Source: Gammaproteobacteria bacterium (GTDB lineage Bacteria > Pseudomonadota > Gammaproteobacteria > SZUA-229). From it: DNA of 64,000 bases. This document shows, piece after piece, positions 18,986 through 28,477 of this stretch (position 1 is the stretch's first letter; each line of letters starts with the position of its first letter). Below the pieces are notes generated by a model. That model had not been told where the DNA came from. It did no database searches and saw only the letters and a program-made list of their open reading frames with translations. The translations under genes and the position numbers were made by a program. Where the stretch lies: contig JADGFA010000003.1 in assembly GCA_016744065.1 (NCBI GenBank), positions 62,001-126,000 of the forward strand. Direction: 5' to 3'.

Positions 18986-19378
18986 TTATATACGACCCAT
19001 TGCAGAAAAACTTTTTATAAAGGGAGATGCCATGACAGGGTTCTTAATCATGGATTTATAATCACCTTCAACAAATTTTAATTTTCCAGTCGTGTAGGCC
19101 AAGCCTAATCCAGTTGAACTTACTTCTCGTTTAATCCATTCTTTCCAGTGATTTTCTTTTGCCCGTAAATCCCAGTTTAGTTGTTGTTTACTGTAATCTC
19201 CAGCTTCAATAATGTAGCCATTTTCTATAATAATATAGGACCTGGGTTTGTCTTCATCAGGAAACCCATATCCTATAGTAGAGGAAAAACATATTTTATT
19301 GAGTGTTTTTGCTAAATAGGGATCTTTGTTCCACTCATCTTTGTATTTTTCCATCCATGTATTATCAAATAATTTCAA
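18986..19378 (-). CDS. SCP2-like (sterol-carrier-fold) small protein
   Basis: A 130-residue soluble protein without a signal peptide. The pattern of a strand-rich N-terminal half (YIIIENGYIIEAG), then WDLRAKENHWKEWI, GLGLAYTTGKLKFVEGDYKSM and a final SPFIKSFSAMGRI, resembles bacterial SCP2-like proteins thought to hold a hydrophobic ligand. I make this match from memory of the family pattern, so function is unassigned. It is immediately upstream of the soluble kinase and response-regulator genes on the same strand, so it may be in their transcript and could even provide the ligand sensed. Confidence 0.55.
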   Translation of the reverse strand: MKLFDNTWMEKYKDEWNKDPYLAKTLNKICFSSTIGYGFPDEDKPRSYIIIENGYIIEAGDYSKQQLNWDLRAKENHWKEWIKREVSSTGLGLAYTTGKLKFVEGDYKSMIKNPVMASPFIKSFSAMGRI

Positions 19379-19495
19379 TATTTGCTCTCCATATAATCCA
19401 TAACAAAGCTGAATAAATTCAGTATGATTTTTTATATTTACGTTTGTTTTTACGATAACCTGTCTACGCAGGTTTGTTTAATTATTTTGGCGAAG

Positions 19496-20086
19496 CTATT
19501 TTAGCTCCATTGTCATGGCATGTATATTATTTTGTTTTAAAGTGCTTAGTGTCTCACGTAATTCAGAGGGGTTACTAAAGGGGCCAATACGCACGCGGTG
19601 CCATTTGTCGCTGTTGATATTAACGCTTTGAACTGTTGACATTACGCCGAGTAGAGCAAGACTGGCTTTCAGTCGTTCTGCATCTTGCTGGCTTTTGAAT
19701 GAGCCAGCCTGTAATAAATATTTTTTACCTGTATAAGTTTTAACGGGTTTTGATATTACATTTGAGGAATGACTTTTTATTTCTTCAGTCTCAACCTCCG
19801 GCTCGGGAACAAATACTTCCAGTTCAGACAAAATAGTATAAAACTCAAAGCGAGGCTTTTTATTATTAGTTTCGTCTTCATTGTTTTGAGGCGGATTTTC
19901 CTGCTGCGCTTTGACTTCTAATTTTTTTTCTTCGCGGGCTTTTTTCAATTCCTGTTTTACGGCGTCTGTAAAGCTAACATCTTCTGCCGGCTGTTTATCG
20001 AGATAGATAAGAAAGGAGGCGAATAGACCAATAACAAGGCCAGCCAGCATCCAGATATATCCAGGAACAGGTTTTTTATTTGACAT
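19496..20086 (-). CDS. SPOR-domain cell-division protein (FtsN-like)
   Basis: A 196-residue bitopic membrane protein. A short cytoplasmic N-terminus is followed by one transmembrane helix (WMLAGLVIGLFASFLIYL), a charged periplasmic linker rich in Glu and Lys, and a C-terminal SPOR domain (about 120-195) beginning KYLLQAGSFKSQQDAERLKA, which binds denuded septal peptidoglycan. The chosen ATG at 20086 has AAAGGA six bases upstream; the frame also opens with an ATG overlapping the argS stop (20119), but that lacks a ribosome binding site. It follows argS, as FtsN-like SPOR proteins do in Pseudomonas. The hslVU pair that follows there is absent. Confidence 0.82.
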   Translation of the reverse strand: MSNKKPVPGYIWMLAGLVIGLFASFLIYLDKQPAEDVSFTDAVKQELKKAREEKKLEVKAQQENPPQNNEDETNNKKPRFEFYTILSELEVFVPEPEVETEEIKSHSSNVISKPVKTYTGKKYLLQAGSFKSQQDAERLKASLALLGVMSTVQSVNINSDKWHRVRIGPFSNPSELRETLSTLKQNNIHAMTMELK

Positions 20087-20118
20087 GTGGCGTCCTTTTA
20101 AGTCACGTGAAGCTGCCA

Positions 20119-21885
20119 TTACATGCTTTCCGGGGCGCTAACACCTAGTAATTTAAGGCCATTATGCAAAACGTGACGTGTTGCATTAATTAGAGATAAG
20201 CGTGCATTACGTATATTATTATCTTCGACAATAAATTTATAATTTTGTACGTTGTAAGATGAATGTAGTTCATTTGCAAGTGAACGTAAGTAATGAGCAA
20301 GCAAATGGGGCTCTTCATTTAGCGCCGATTTTTCAACAATTTCGGGATATTTTGCTAATGAAGTAACCAGCGAAGTTTCATGATCTTCTGTTAAAAGTGC
20401 CAGGTTTTCACTTCCATTTAAAGCGTCGTAGCTTAAGTTTTTTTCTTTCAGCTGGCGGAAGATACTACAGATACGGGCGTGTGCATATTGTATATAATAA
20501 ACAGGGTTATCACTGCTCTGTGACTTTGCCAGATCCAGATCAAAATCCATATGCTGTTCACATTTACGTAATACATAAAAGAAACGAGCTGCATCGTTGC
20601 CAACTTCGGCACGCAATTCACGCAACGTAACAAATGAGCCTGAGCGTGTTGACATGGGAACCCGGTTTCCACCTCTGTAAAGTATGGCAAACTGAACTAA
20701 TAATACATCCAGTTTCTCTACGTCATTTCCCAGGGCCTGTAATGCAGCTTTTACCCGAGGAATGTAACCATGATGGTCTGCACCCCAGATATCGATAACT
20801 CGATCAAAACCGCGATTTAGTTTGTCCATGTGGTAAGCAATATCGGAAGCAAAGTAGGTGCTTTGTCCATTGTCACGAACGACCACTCTATCTTTTTCAT
20901 CACCAAATTCAGTTGACTTAAACCACAGGGCACCATTTTTTTCATAAATATAATTTGCAGCCTGTAGTTTTTCTACAGCCTGTTTGATTAAGTCCTTACC
21001 TGCCAGACTTCGTTCAGAAAACCATTCATCAAATACAACGCCAAAATCTTTTAAGTCGTCACGTATATCGTCAAGAATAATATTTAAACCCAGGTCGAAA
21101 ATCTGCCGATATGACTCGTCGCCCAATAATGTTTTTGCTCGGTTAATCAGTGCATCAATGTGGACTTCTTTGTCGCCTCCATCAGGTTCATCTGCTGGAA
21201 TATTTTCAAAAACAGCAGTGACCGGATGCATTAAATTTTTATCATGTTGGGCAAAAAGCTGTTTTGCAATATCTTTTACATATTCGCCTTTGTAGGCATT
21301 TTCTGGAAATGTAACTTTAATTCCACAATGTTCAAGGTAGCGAAACCAGACACTGGTCGCCAGTATGTCCATTTGACGACCAGCATCATTTACATAGTAT
21401 TCACTGTGCACATTAAAACCAATAGCCGAAAGCAGGGAGGCAACAGTTGCACCATATGCTGCTCCACGACCATGGCCTACATGAAGAGGACCGGTTGGAT
21501 TGGCTGAAACAAACTCAACCTGAACTTTACGCCCGGCTCCAATGTTACTCAGTCCATAAGTTTCAGCCTGCGTATTGATGGTATTAACGATGGATAGAGT
21601 ATTGCTCTGGTTTACAAAAAAATTAATAAAGCCTGGGCCGGCAATTTCAACTTTATCAAGATCATTATTTTCAGGTAGTGAGTCAATTAATAACTGGGCC
21701 AGTTCTCGAGGGTTTTTACCGGCGGGTTTTGCCAGCATCATTGCCAGGTTACAGGCGAAGTCTCCATGAGCACGGTCTTTAGTGCGTGTAAGCTGGATTT
21801 CAGGTGAAACCTCAGATGGGAGAGCACCATTGGTTTTCAGGGTGCTTAGTGCCTGTGTGAGCAGGGTCTGAATAGTATTTTTCAA
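20119..21885 (-). CDS. argS: Arginyl-tRNA synthetase
   Basis: The 588-residue class I synthetase has an N-terminal Add-1 domain (about 1-110), the HIGH-like motif HVGHGRGA within [14 protein letters not shown], a catalytic Rossmann core with [18 protein letters not shown], and the degenerate KMSKS-like region [13 protein letters not shown], as usual for ArgRS. A C-terminal anticodon-binding helical bundle ends the protein. The stop TAA overlaps an ATG as TAATG. A SPOR protein gene follows downstream. Confidence 0.96.
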   Translation of the reverse strand: MKNTIQTLLTQALSTLKTNGALPSEVSPEIQLTRTKDRAHGDFACNLAMMLAKPAGKNPRELAQLLIDSLPENNDLDKVEIAGPGFINFFVNQSNTLSIVNTINTQAETYGLSNIGAGRKVQVEFVSANPTGPLHVGHGRGAAYGATVASLLSAIGFNVHSEYYVNDAGRQMDILATSVWFRYLEHCGIKVTFPENAYKGEYVKDIAKQLFAQHDKNLMHPVTAVFENIPADEPDGGDKEVHIDALINRAKTLLGDESYRQIFDLGLNIILDDIRDDLKDFGVVFDEWFSERSLAGKDLIKQAVEKLQAANYIYEKNGALWFKSTEFGDEKDRVVVRDNGQSTYFASDIAYHMDKLNRGFDRVIDIWGADHHGYIPRVKAALQALGNDVEKLDVLLVQFAILYRGGNRVPMSTRSGSFVTLRELRAEVGNDAARFFYVLRKCEQHMDFDLDLAKSQSSDNPVYYIQYAHARICSIFRQLKEKNLSYDALNGSENLALLTEDHETSLVTSLAKYPEIVEKSALNEEPHLLAHYLRSLANELHSSYNVQNYKFIVEDNNIRNARLSLINATRHVLHNGLKLLGVSAPESM

Positions 21886-22017
21886 TTTGCTGGCCAGTAA
21901 AAAATCAGAGGGCGAATTTTACATGTAGATAGAGGGGGATTCCAGTTAACTAAGTCTGAAAAGTGTTTATTTTGTCGTAGGTGCATAGCTTGCCCTTTCT
22001 GGTCAGGTAATAAAGGT

Positions 22018-22893
22018 TTAAATTTCTGCCAAAACACATTCGGTCATTGTTATAGCCTGTTTTAGGTAGGCATTACCAAACAAATTTAGATGATTAATGA
22101 TGTGATATAAGTTATAAAAATTTTTACGCACAGTATAGCCATCATTTAATGGCCAGACTTCGTTATAGCCAGTATAAAAAAGGGGTTCAAAACCACCGAA
22201 GAGCTGTGTCATAGCGATATCAGTTTCACGGTCGCCATAATAAAAAGCAGGGTCAAAAATAACCGGAGTACTTTCCACCAGTGCGGCGACATTACCGCCC
22301 CACAGGTCGCCGTGTAGCATTGAAGCCTGAGGGGTATAATTTTCAAATAAGCAGTCAAAATCGCTTAGTAATCGGTCTGTTCCGCAGGAGAGAAGCTGAT
22401 TATAGCCGTTACTTTCAGCGAGTTTTAACTGGGGTAATAAGCGTTGTTCTCGCCAGAAATTAACCCAGTCATCAGATAGCTTGTTCTGTTGTGGGGTCGA
22501 ACCAATTGTGTTATCTCTGTTCCAGCCATATTGTCTGCATGTGATATTGTGCATATTGGCCATTTGCTGTCCCAGTATAACTGGATCAGGGTGACCTGAA
22601 AGAGCCAGGTATTCAAGTACCAGAAAAGCCTGGGAGCTTGTCTGGCCAAAGCACACGGGGCGTGGTGTGCGAATTGTAGAGTGATCAGATATTTCTTTTA
22701 ATGACAGTGCCTCAGCCTCAAACATATCGCCATGTCTGGCATTATTGATTTTTACAAAATAGGATGACTTGCCGTCACTGAGCCGATAGCTTTCATTGAT
22801 ACAACCGCCGCTTATCGCTATGTGAGAGTGAATCTCAAAATGTTGCTGCGTGTGCTGGCTTATTTGTTCAGACAGGTGTTGCCAAAGACTCAT
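22018..22893 (-). CDS. Fructosamine-3-kinase family protein
   Basis: A 291-residue kinase-fold protein of the FN3K/YniA family, which phosphorylates ketosamines on glycated proteins or small molecules so that they break down. Visible motifs are SGGCINESYRL (nucleotide-binding loop), FVKIN (Lys48), FEAEALSL, the catalytic SMLHGDLWGGN (H194-G-D196) and FDPAFYYGDRETDIAM, where the DPA replaces the usual kinase DFG. Length is standard. It lies between argS and a globin gene that diverges from it. The physiological substrate cannot be told from sequence. Confidence 0.88.
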   Translation of the reverse strand: MSLWQHLSEQISQHTQQHFEIHSHIAISGGCINESYRLSDGKSSYFVKINNARHGDMFEAEALSLKEISDHSTIRTPRPVCFGQTSSQAFLVLEYLALSGHPDPVILGQQMANMHNITCRQYGWNRDNTIGSTPQQNKLSDDWVNFWREQRLLPQLKLAESNGYNQLLSCGTDRLLSDFDCLFENYTPQASMLHGDLWGGNVAALVESTPVIFDPAFYYGDRETDIAMTQLFGGFEPLFYTGYNEVWPLNDGYTVRKNFYNLYHIINHLNLFGNAYLKQAITMTECVLAEI

Positions 22894-22971
22894 ATGAGTT
22901 GCTCTTAACAGGTGCTGGAAGTATATAATGTTATATCATGGTGTTAGCCAGTTAATCTACAGAAGTAAAGT

Positions 22972-23361
22972 ATGTCAAATATCCCATCATATGAAGAAGT
23001 TGAAAATGTAATCCATGCTTTTTATGCAAAAGTGCTACATCACCCTCAGTTAGGGCCTTTTTTTGAGCATATTGATGATTTTGCTGAGCATGAAGCGCGA
23101 GTCGTAGGGTTTTGGTGGGTCAGTATGGGGGGGAAGCTGGAAAATTATTCTGGCAGCGACATGATCGGTAAGCATTTTCCATTGGGTATAAAGCAGGAAG
23201 ACCTGGAAATCTGGTTAGCTTTGTTCAGTGAAACACTGGAGCAGCAGCTTGCTGAAAATAAAGCGCTTTTCTGGATGGATAAAGTAATGAAAATCGCGGC
23301 AAGGCTAAAGCAAATAGTGATAGATAATCAGGTGGCTGGTTTACAGGTACAGGGCAAGTAA
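22972..23361 (+). CDS. Group III truncated hemoglobin-like protein
   Basis: A 129-residue globin of the truncated type. The pattern FYAKVLHHPQLGPFF, HEARVVGFWW, GSDMIGKHFPLGI and WLALFSETL matches group III truncated hemoglobins, with the proximal heme-ligand His expected in KHFPLGI. These bind O2, NO or related ligands and are often linked to nitrosative or oxidative stress. The start at 22972 follows an AGAAGTAAAGT stretch. The family is recognised by pattern; the role is inferred. Confidence 0.8.
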   Translation: MSNIPSYEEVENVIHAFYAKVLHHPQLGPFFEHIDDFAEHEARVVGFWWVSMGGKLENYSGSDMIGKHFPLGIKQEDLEIWLALFSETLEQQLAENKALFWMDKVMKIAARLKQIVIDNQVAGLQVQGK

Positions 23362-24066
23362 CTTGCTGACAGGTTTAATTGTTTGTATTTTATAAGTAAT
23401 CGTGATGATCTCAAGAGAAAATATATCCTGCTTTAAGAAAGAGAAAATAATGGTTATGCACATAAGACTTTAGTTTAGTTCAGCACCTGATTGTTTTTTA
23501 GGCAAAATAAAGTGTGAAACCATAACTTATTGATTTTATTGAATTATTATATTGATTGAATTGTGATCAAAGTGTTCCGCAGGGTATAAAAAGAGAGAAT
23601 CTGAGGCTGTTTCCAGATGTTATCAACAGACTTATCCACAGAGGTAGTGGATAAGTTTTTATTTTCATATAATTCAATTAGTTATATGTCTCTAGTTAGA
23701 GTGTTACTTTAATAAAGTATAGTAAATATTGTTTCAAACTTGTTAAATAGCATAAAATATATGATAAAAAAAGCATTCAAGGGAACCACTTATGCACATT
23801 GATTATAAGTGATCGAGTGTAAAAGTTAAAATAGCTATATATATAGTGTTTCAGTAGATTTATTTGTGTAACTTATTGAAATTTATAGAGTTTATTTATG
23901 ATTAAAAAACGATCAATTTGATAGGGGGTGCGCTGGAATCAGTGGTTTTCACCTAAAAATATAAGTTTTCCACAGAGTTATCCACAGCTTTTGTGGAAAA
24001 ATAAATAACAGGCCTGGGATATATTTCAAGCTCCAATTAATAAAGTTACACTGGCACACTACATAT
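23362..24066. other. A+T-rich intergenic region with a cluster of seven DnaA boxes; possible replication origin
   Basis: No gene is seen in these 705 bases. By my count 23641-23940 is about 26% G+C. It contains strict DnaA boxes (TTATNCACA) at 23632-23640, 23790-23798 and 23978-23986. Near-matches are TTATCAACA at 23620-23628, TTATCCACT on the minus strand at 23646-23654, TTTTCCACA at 23966-23974, and the same on the minus strand at 23992-24000. Two clusters therefore flank a long A+T-rich stretch, the usual layout of a bacterial origin. Genes on the left (argS, kinase) point left and those on the right (globin, priA) point right. dnaA, dnaN, gyrB, mnmG and rpmH are not nearby, so a DnaA-titration or DnaA-regulated region is the alternative. 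Confidence 0.55.
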
Positions 24067-26286
24067 ATGTCTAATTACACCATTGCTCGTGTTGCTGTAC
24101 CCGTACCACTGTATAGCCTGTTTGACTATCTGATTCCTGCTTCATTTGATCAGATGCCTGCCAGGGGCTCTCGTGTGCGTATACAGTTTGGGCGAAAACA
24201 ACTGATAGGCCTGGTTATTTCTCTGGAAAAAGAGTCAAGCTTTCCAGTTTCAAAACTTAAGCCAGTTATAGAAGTTTTAGATACCCAGCCATTACTACCG
24301 GTTGACCTGATGGGCCTGCTTGAATGGGCTGCTGGTTATTACCATCATCCCCTGGGTGATGTGATTTTTAGTGCCTTGCCAAAGCGTCTCAGGGATGGTG
24401 TAGAGGCAGAGTTAAAGTCTGAAAATCATTGGGCACTAACTGAGTCAGGTCGTTCATATGATACAAGCGGCCTCAGGCGAGCGCCTAAACAGGCTGCTTT
24501 ATTGTCATATATACAGGATTCACCTTTGTCTGAATTGACCGGTGATCAGTTGAATAAAGACTGGAATAACTGGCGATCACCATTACAGGAGCTAGTTAAA
24601 AAATCACTGGTTGAGGTAACAGAAAAAGTGCAAAGCGCAGTTGCATCTTCATCCAGTTATTTTGGCGATAAAACAGATTCAACGTTTAAGTTAAATTTAC
24701 AGCAACTCAGTGCAGCTAAAGAGGTGACTGGTGCACTGAACTCGTATCAGGCATTTCTCTTACAGGGCATTACGGGCAGTGGCAAAACAGAAGTGTATCT
24801 AGAGATTATTGAGCATGCACTGGCACAGAATCTTCAGGTGCTGGTACTGGTGCCTGAAATTAGCCTGACACCTCAGTTGACGCAACGTTTTACCCAGCGA
24901 CTTAATACGATTATTGCCAGCTTGCATTCTGGCTTAAATGATACACAAAGACATGCTGCCTGGGTTCAGGCAAGTAAGGGTATTGCACGAGTTGTTATTG
25001 GTACGCGTTCGGCTTTATTTACGCCAATGCCCGATTTGGGTTTAATTATTTTAGATGAAGAGCATGATGCATCGTTTAAGCAACAGGAAGGTTTTCGCTA
25101 TCATGCAAGAGATCTTGCGCTGGTGCGTGCAAAAAATAATAAGATGCCGGTGCTTCTGGGTTCTGCTACGCCATCATTTGAAAGCCTTGAAAATGTTTCA
25201 CGGGGCCAGTATTCCTTATTAAAATTAACTCAACGGGGAGCGGCTAATGCACGCCCTCCAGAGATAGGTTTGCTTGATGTGTGTCGACGCCCTATGGAAG
25301 ATGGAATTTCTGATAAATTATTAAAAAAAATAGAAGAACATTTAAGTAATCAGGGACAGGTTTTACTTTTTTTAAATCGTCGTGGTTATGCGCCTTTATT
25401 AATGTGTCATGAATGTGGCTGGACTACTGCCTGCCAAAGATGTGATGCGAATATGACTTTGCATCATCATAACCAGCGTTTACGTTGCCATCACTGTGGT
25501 TATGAAAAGCCGGCTCCCACAAGGTGTCCGGAATGTGATCATGAAAGTTTATACATACCTGGTGCTGGTACCGAACGTATTGAAGTTGCATTAAAAGAAA
25601 AATTTCCGTCAACTGTGATTAGTCGTATTGATCGAGATACCACGCGGCGTAAAGGCGAGCTGGATAGAAAATTAAATCAGGCCAGGTCTGGAGAGGCAGA
25701 AATACTGATTGGTACACAAATGCTAGCAAAAGGGCATGATTTTCCGAACGTTACATTAGTTGGAATACTCAATGCAGACCAGGGTCTGTTTAGTGCTGAT
25801 TTTCGGGGTACTGAACATATGGCTCAGTTAATTATACAGGTATCAGGTAGAGCGGGCAGGGGAGAGAAAGCCGGAGAAGTTATTATTCAGACGCATCATC
25901 CTGAGCACCCTTTACTGCATACACTGTTAGAAAGTGGTTATACAGGGTTTGCAAAAACAGCCCTGGTAGAGAGAGCGCAGGCCAGTTTTCCTCCTTTTAG
26001 TTATATGGCTATCGTGCGTTGTGAATCAATACAGAAGGATCATGGTGTTGCCTTTTTGAATGAATGCAGGCAAGCATTAAATTATGAAGGTGTTGAGTTA
26101 TTTGGGCCATTACCTGCACCTATGGAACGACGAGCTGGGCGTTATCGTTGGCAACTAATTTTGTTATCTAAGGAAAGAAAAAAATTACATGCTGTGTTGC
26201 GACATTGGGCGCCTGAAATAAGTAAACTTAAAACAGTTAATAAAGTCAGGTGGTCAATAGATGTTGATCCGCAGGATATGTTTTAG
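24067..26286 (+). CDS. priA: Primosomal protein N' (replication restart helicase PriA)
   Basis: PriA recognises abandoned replication forks and reloads DnaB. The 739-residue protein has an N-terminal DNA-binding domain (to about 105), a winged-helix region, a helicase core with GITGSGKTEVYL (about 234) and LDEEHDASFKQQEG (about 330), then the zinc-binding insert with eight cysteines (about 446-490: LMCHECGWTTACQRCDANM, RCHHCGYEKPAPTRCPEC) and helicase motifs ending QVSGRAGRG. Nothing is missing. It starts directly after the DnaA-box region. In Pseudomonas priA stands with argS and rpmE; here argS is close but on the opposite strand. Confidence 0.96.
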   Translation: MSNYTIARVAVPVPLYSLFDYLIPASFDQMPARGSRVRIQFGRKQLIGLVISLEKESSFPVSKLKPVIEVLDTQPLLPVDLMGLLEWAAGYYHHPLGDVIFSALPKRLRDGVEAELKSENHWALTESGRSYDTSGLRRAPKQAALLSYIQDSPLSELTGDQLNKDWNNWRSPLQELVKKSLVEVTEKVQSAVASSSSYFGDKTDSTFKLNLQQLSAAKEVTGALNSYQAFLLQGITGSGKTEVYLEIIEHALAQNLQVLVLVPEISLTPQLTQRFTQRLNTIIASLHSGLNDTQRHAAWVQASKGIARVVIGTRSALFTPMPDLGLIILDEEHDASFKQQEGFRYHARDLALVRAKNNKMPVLLGSATPSFESLENVSRGQYSLLKLTQRGAANARPPEIGLLDVCRRPMEDGISDKLLKKIEEHLSNQGQVLLFLNRRGYAPLLMCHECGWTTACQRCDANMTLHHHNQRLRCHHCGYEKPAPTRCPECDHESLYIPGAGTERIEVALKEKFPSTVISRIDRDTTRRKGELDRKLNQARSGEAEILIGTQMLAKGHDFPNVTLVGILNADQGLFSADFRGTEHMAQLIIQVSGRAGRGEKAGEVIIQTHHPEHPLLHTLLESGYTGFAKTALVERAQASFPPFSYMAIVRCESIQKDHGVAFLNECRQALNYEGVELFGPLPAPMERRAGRYRWQLILLSKERKKLHAVLRHWAPEISKLKTVNKVRWSIDVDPQDMF

Positions 26287-26311
26287 GCAATATTTAAATA
26301 TAAATTCATTG

Positions 26312-26554
26312 TTAACTTACAGTCGTATCGTTTTTGTCTTTTACAGTAAAATAGATTTTTATAATTAATAAAGTTAACGGTGTGCTGTGCATAAACAGGT
26401 CAAAAATATCGATGGGCTTACTCAGGCTGCCATTAAATAACATTTTTAATTTTTCCCATAAGTGCGGCTCTTGCATAAAAGGGGCTAATGCAAGAAAAAG
26501 TGCCGCAATTGCCAGGGCGGGTGTGGGGATTTTATTGAGGAATTGTCTCATCAT
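26312..26554 (-). CDS. Small two-helix membrane protein of unknown function
   Basis: An 80-residue protein with two hydrophobic segments (about 9-27 and 55-70). The sequence between them, with HLWEKLKMLFNGS and PIDIFDLFMH, looks like a conserved small protein family sometimes labelled 'RND transporter' in databases, although it is far too short to be one. It begins inside the end of the FHA gene (23-base overlap; ATG at 26554 or 26551), so the two are translationally coupled. The function is unknown; the coupling suggests the FHA protein may act at the membrane with it. Confidence 0.6.
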   Translation of the reverse strand: MMRQFLNKIPTPALAIAALFLALAPFMQEPHLWEKLKMLFNGSLSKPIDIFDLFMHSTPLTLLIIKIYFTVKDKNDTTVS

Positions 26555-26876
26555 TTAATTTTTCTAAAAAATCTTTATCATCAATAAAAGTAAATGTCTG
26601 GTGGCCAAAACGAATACGATCTTTATGTTTTAATTGCTTGCAGGTTACCTTGCTTTTGTTAACAAAGCTGCCATTTTTGCTATTTAGGTCCATCAGGAAA
26701 TAGATATCATTGCCATGATGGTCGCGTTCAGTAAAAATTTCCGCATGGTTAGAACTGATAATCGTTTCATCAAGCTGGATAAGGTTTGTATTTGACCGTC
26801 CAATACTTACATGCTCATCATTAATTAAAAATTGCCGTGTTAACTGACCGTTTTCACTTTGAATGATCCTTGCCAT
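26532..26876 (-). CDS. FHA-domain protein
   Basis: A 114-residue stand-alone forkhead-associated domain. It carries the phosphothreonine-binding signature residues: G26-R27-S28 in SIGRSNTN, S41/N43-H44 in SSNHAEI, and N68-G in DLNSKNGSFVN. FHA domains read phosphothreonine on partner proteins. No Ser/Thr kinase gene is visible in the window. It is the first gene of a leftward pair with the small membrane protein. Confidence 0.88.
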   Translation of the reverse strand: MARIIQSENGQLTRQFLINDEHVSIGRSNTNLIQLDETIISSNHAEIFTERDHHGNDIYFLMDLNSKNGSFVNKSKVTCKQLKHKDRIRFGHQTFTFIDDKDFLEKLNDETIPQ

Positions 26877-27212
26877 AATGTCTCCGCTTTACCTTTAATC
26901 ATTTAATTGCCGTTTTTTTTAAGGCAACCAGTATATATTAGGGTTTGGTTAATTATTAGTCAATATATAGTAGGTGCAGTAACCTGATTATAGGGTGCCC
27001 TTCTTTATTCTGCCAAACGGTATCAGGCAATCAGTTAATTTTGTCGAGGTAGCCTCAGGAAGAGGCATAAGTAAAAATTACATGCATATAAAATTATAAT
27101 ATGTTAGTATGTTCTAATAAATTTTAATTGGCCAGTCTATTGCTCCCCCCGGTTGTATACCCAGTAAGAGCCCTTTCTGGTCTGATATACAAGACATCAA
27201 TGGAGTCGAATT
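26877..27212. other. Intergenic region between the FHA gene and fbp
   Basis: These 336 bases separate two divergently transcribed genes and should hold both promoters. AAGACATCAATGGAG directly before the fbp ATG contains a usable ribosome binding site (GGAG, 27201-27204). I see no convincing -10/-35 pair, strong palindrome or small gene. Confidence 0.4.
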
Positions 27213-28232
27213 ATGACCACAGGTATGAAATTAAAACAGTTTCTGCTACATGAAAAACGTACGGGTATTGATCTACCTTACGATCTAATCGAGCTAATTC
27301 ACGAAGTGAGTATTACCTGTAAGGAGATTGCGGCTACGGTTAGCCGTGGTGAACTTTCGGGTGTGCTGGGTGTTGCTGGCACAGAAAATGTTCAGGGTGA
27401 AGCCCAGAAAGAGCTGGATATTATTACTAACGACATAATGGCCGACCACCTTAGCGTAACAGGCCTGGTTGCAGGTATGGGCTCTGAGGAGATTGACGAT
27501 CCAATTGATGTTCCATCGAAAGAGCGTGGAGAGTATTTGTTAATGTTTGACCCATTGGATGGCTCTTCAAATATTGATGTTAATATTTCTGTGGGAACTA
27601 TTTTTTCTGTTTTAAAAGCGCCGTCTGGTTGTAAAGAAACGCCTAAGTTAGATGATTACCTGCAAAAAGGTACTGAACAAAAAGCAGCTGGTTTTGTTGT
27701 TTATGGCCCGTCGACAGTATTCGTGCTGACAACAGGCCAGGGTGTAAATATGTTTACACTCGATAGTACGATTGGTGAATTTGTACTAACAACAGAAGGT
27801 GTTTCAATTCCTGAAGAAACAACTGAATATGCAATCAATATGGCAAATCGTCGTTTCTGGGATGAGCCTATGAAGCAATACATTGAAGATTGCCAGTTGG
27901 GTGAAGATGGTCCATTAGGTAAGCGTTATAATATGCGTTGGGTTGCTTCAATGGTTGCAGAAGTTTATCGTATTTTGATTCGTGGTGGCATTTTCATGTA
28001 TCCATACGATAACCGTGACCCATCAAAGGCGGGTAAATTGCGTTTAATGTATGAAGCAAATCCAATGGGTTATATTATTGAGCAGGCTGGTGGACTAGCA
28101 TCAACAGGCTATGGTCGTATAATGGAAGTTGATTCAACAGGTTTGCATCAGCGTGTTCCAGTCGTGTTGGGTTCATCTTCTGAGGTTCAAAAGGTTGTGG
28201 AATATCATGCAAAGGCTGAAAAAGTAGCCTGA
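27213..28232 (+). CDS. fbp: Fructose-1,6-bisphosphatase, class I
   Basis: FBPase removes the 1-phosphate from fructose 1,6-bisphosphate in gluconeogenesis or the Calvin cycle. The 339-residue protein has the class I metal and substrate motifs: GSEEID near 90, FDPLDGSSNIDVN at about 112-123, a YGPSTVFV strand, RWVASMVAEVYRIL and a GKLRLMYEANPM block. It stands alone, with its own terminator 32 bases after the stop. No RuBisCO or phosphoribulokinase gene is visible, so either pathway is possible. Confidence 0.95.
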   Translation: MTTGMKLKQFLLHEKRTGIDLPYDLIELIHEVSITCKEIAATVSRGELSGVLGVAGTENVQGEAQKELDIITNDIMADHLSVTGLVAGMGSEEIDDPIDVPSKERGEYLLMFDPLDGSSNIDVNISVGTIFSVLKAPSGCKETPKLDDYLQKGTEQKAAGFVVYGPSTVFVLTTGQGVNMFTLDSTIGEFVLTTEGVSIPEETTEYAINMANRRFWDEPMKQYIEDCQLGEDGPLGKRYNMRWVASMVAEVYRILIRGGIFMYPYDNRDPSKAGKLRLMYEANPMGYIIEQAGGLASTGYGRIMEVDSTGLHQRVPVVLGSSSEVQKVVEYHAKAEKVA

Positions 28233-28263
28233 TAATATATTCGTAACGGAAATTATATTTGTT

Positions 28264-28295
28264 ATAAAAAAGCCAGGCCTGTCCTGGCTTTTTTA
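28264..28295 (+). terminator. Rho-independent terminator of fbp
   Basis: The stem AGCCAGG/CCTGGCT (28271-28277 and 28283-28289) has a 5-base loop, flanked by A and T runs that extend the stem and give a T-run at 28289-28294. It can also act on the minus strand. Confidence 0.9.
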
Positions 28296-28477
28296 TGTGT
28301 GTGGCTTGCTTAAATAAAGTGGTTTTACTCGGTAAGTGAAATGGGTGGAGCCGTGTTATTTAATGCATAGTATGGCGTATCGTCATTATGGAAGGATGTT
28401 GTTTTCATTTGTATATGTCGATAATGTGTAATTGTTTCTGTTTGCGTCAGGGTCTGGCATATAAATGCTATTAAATT

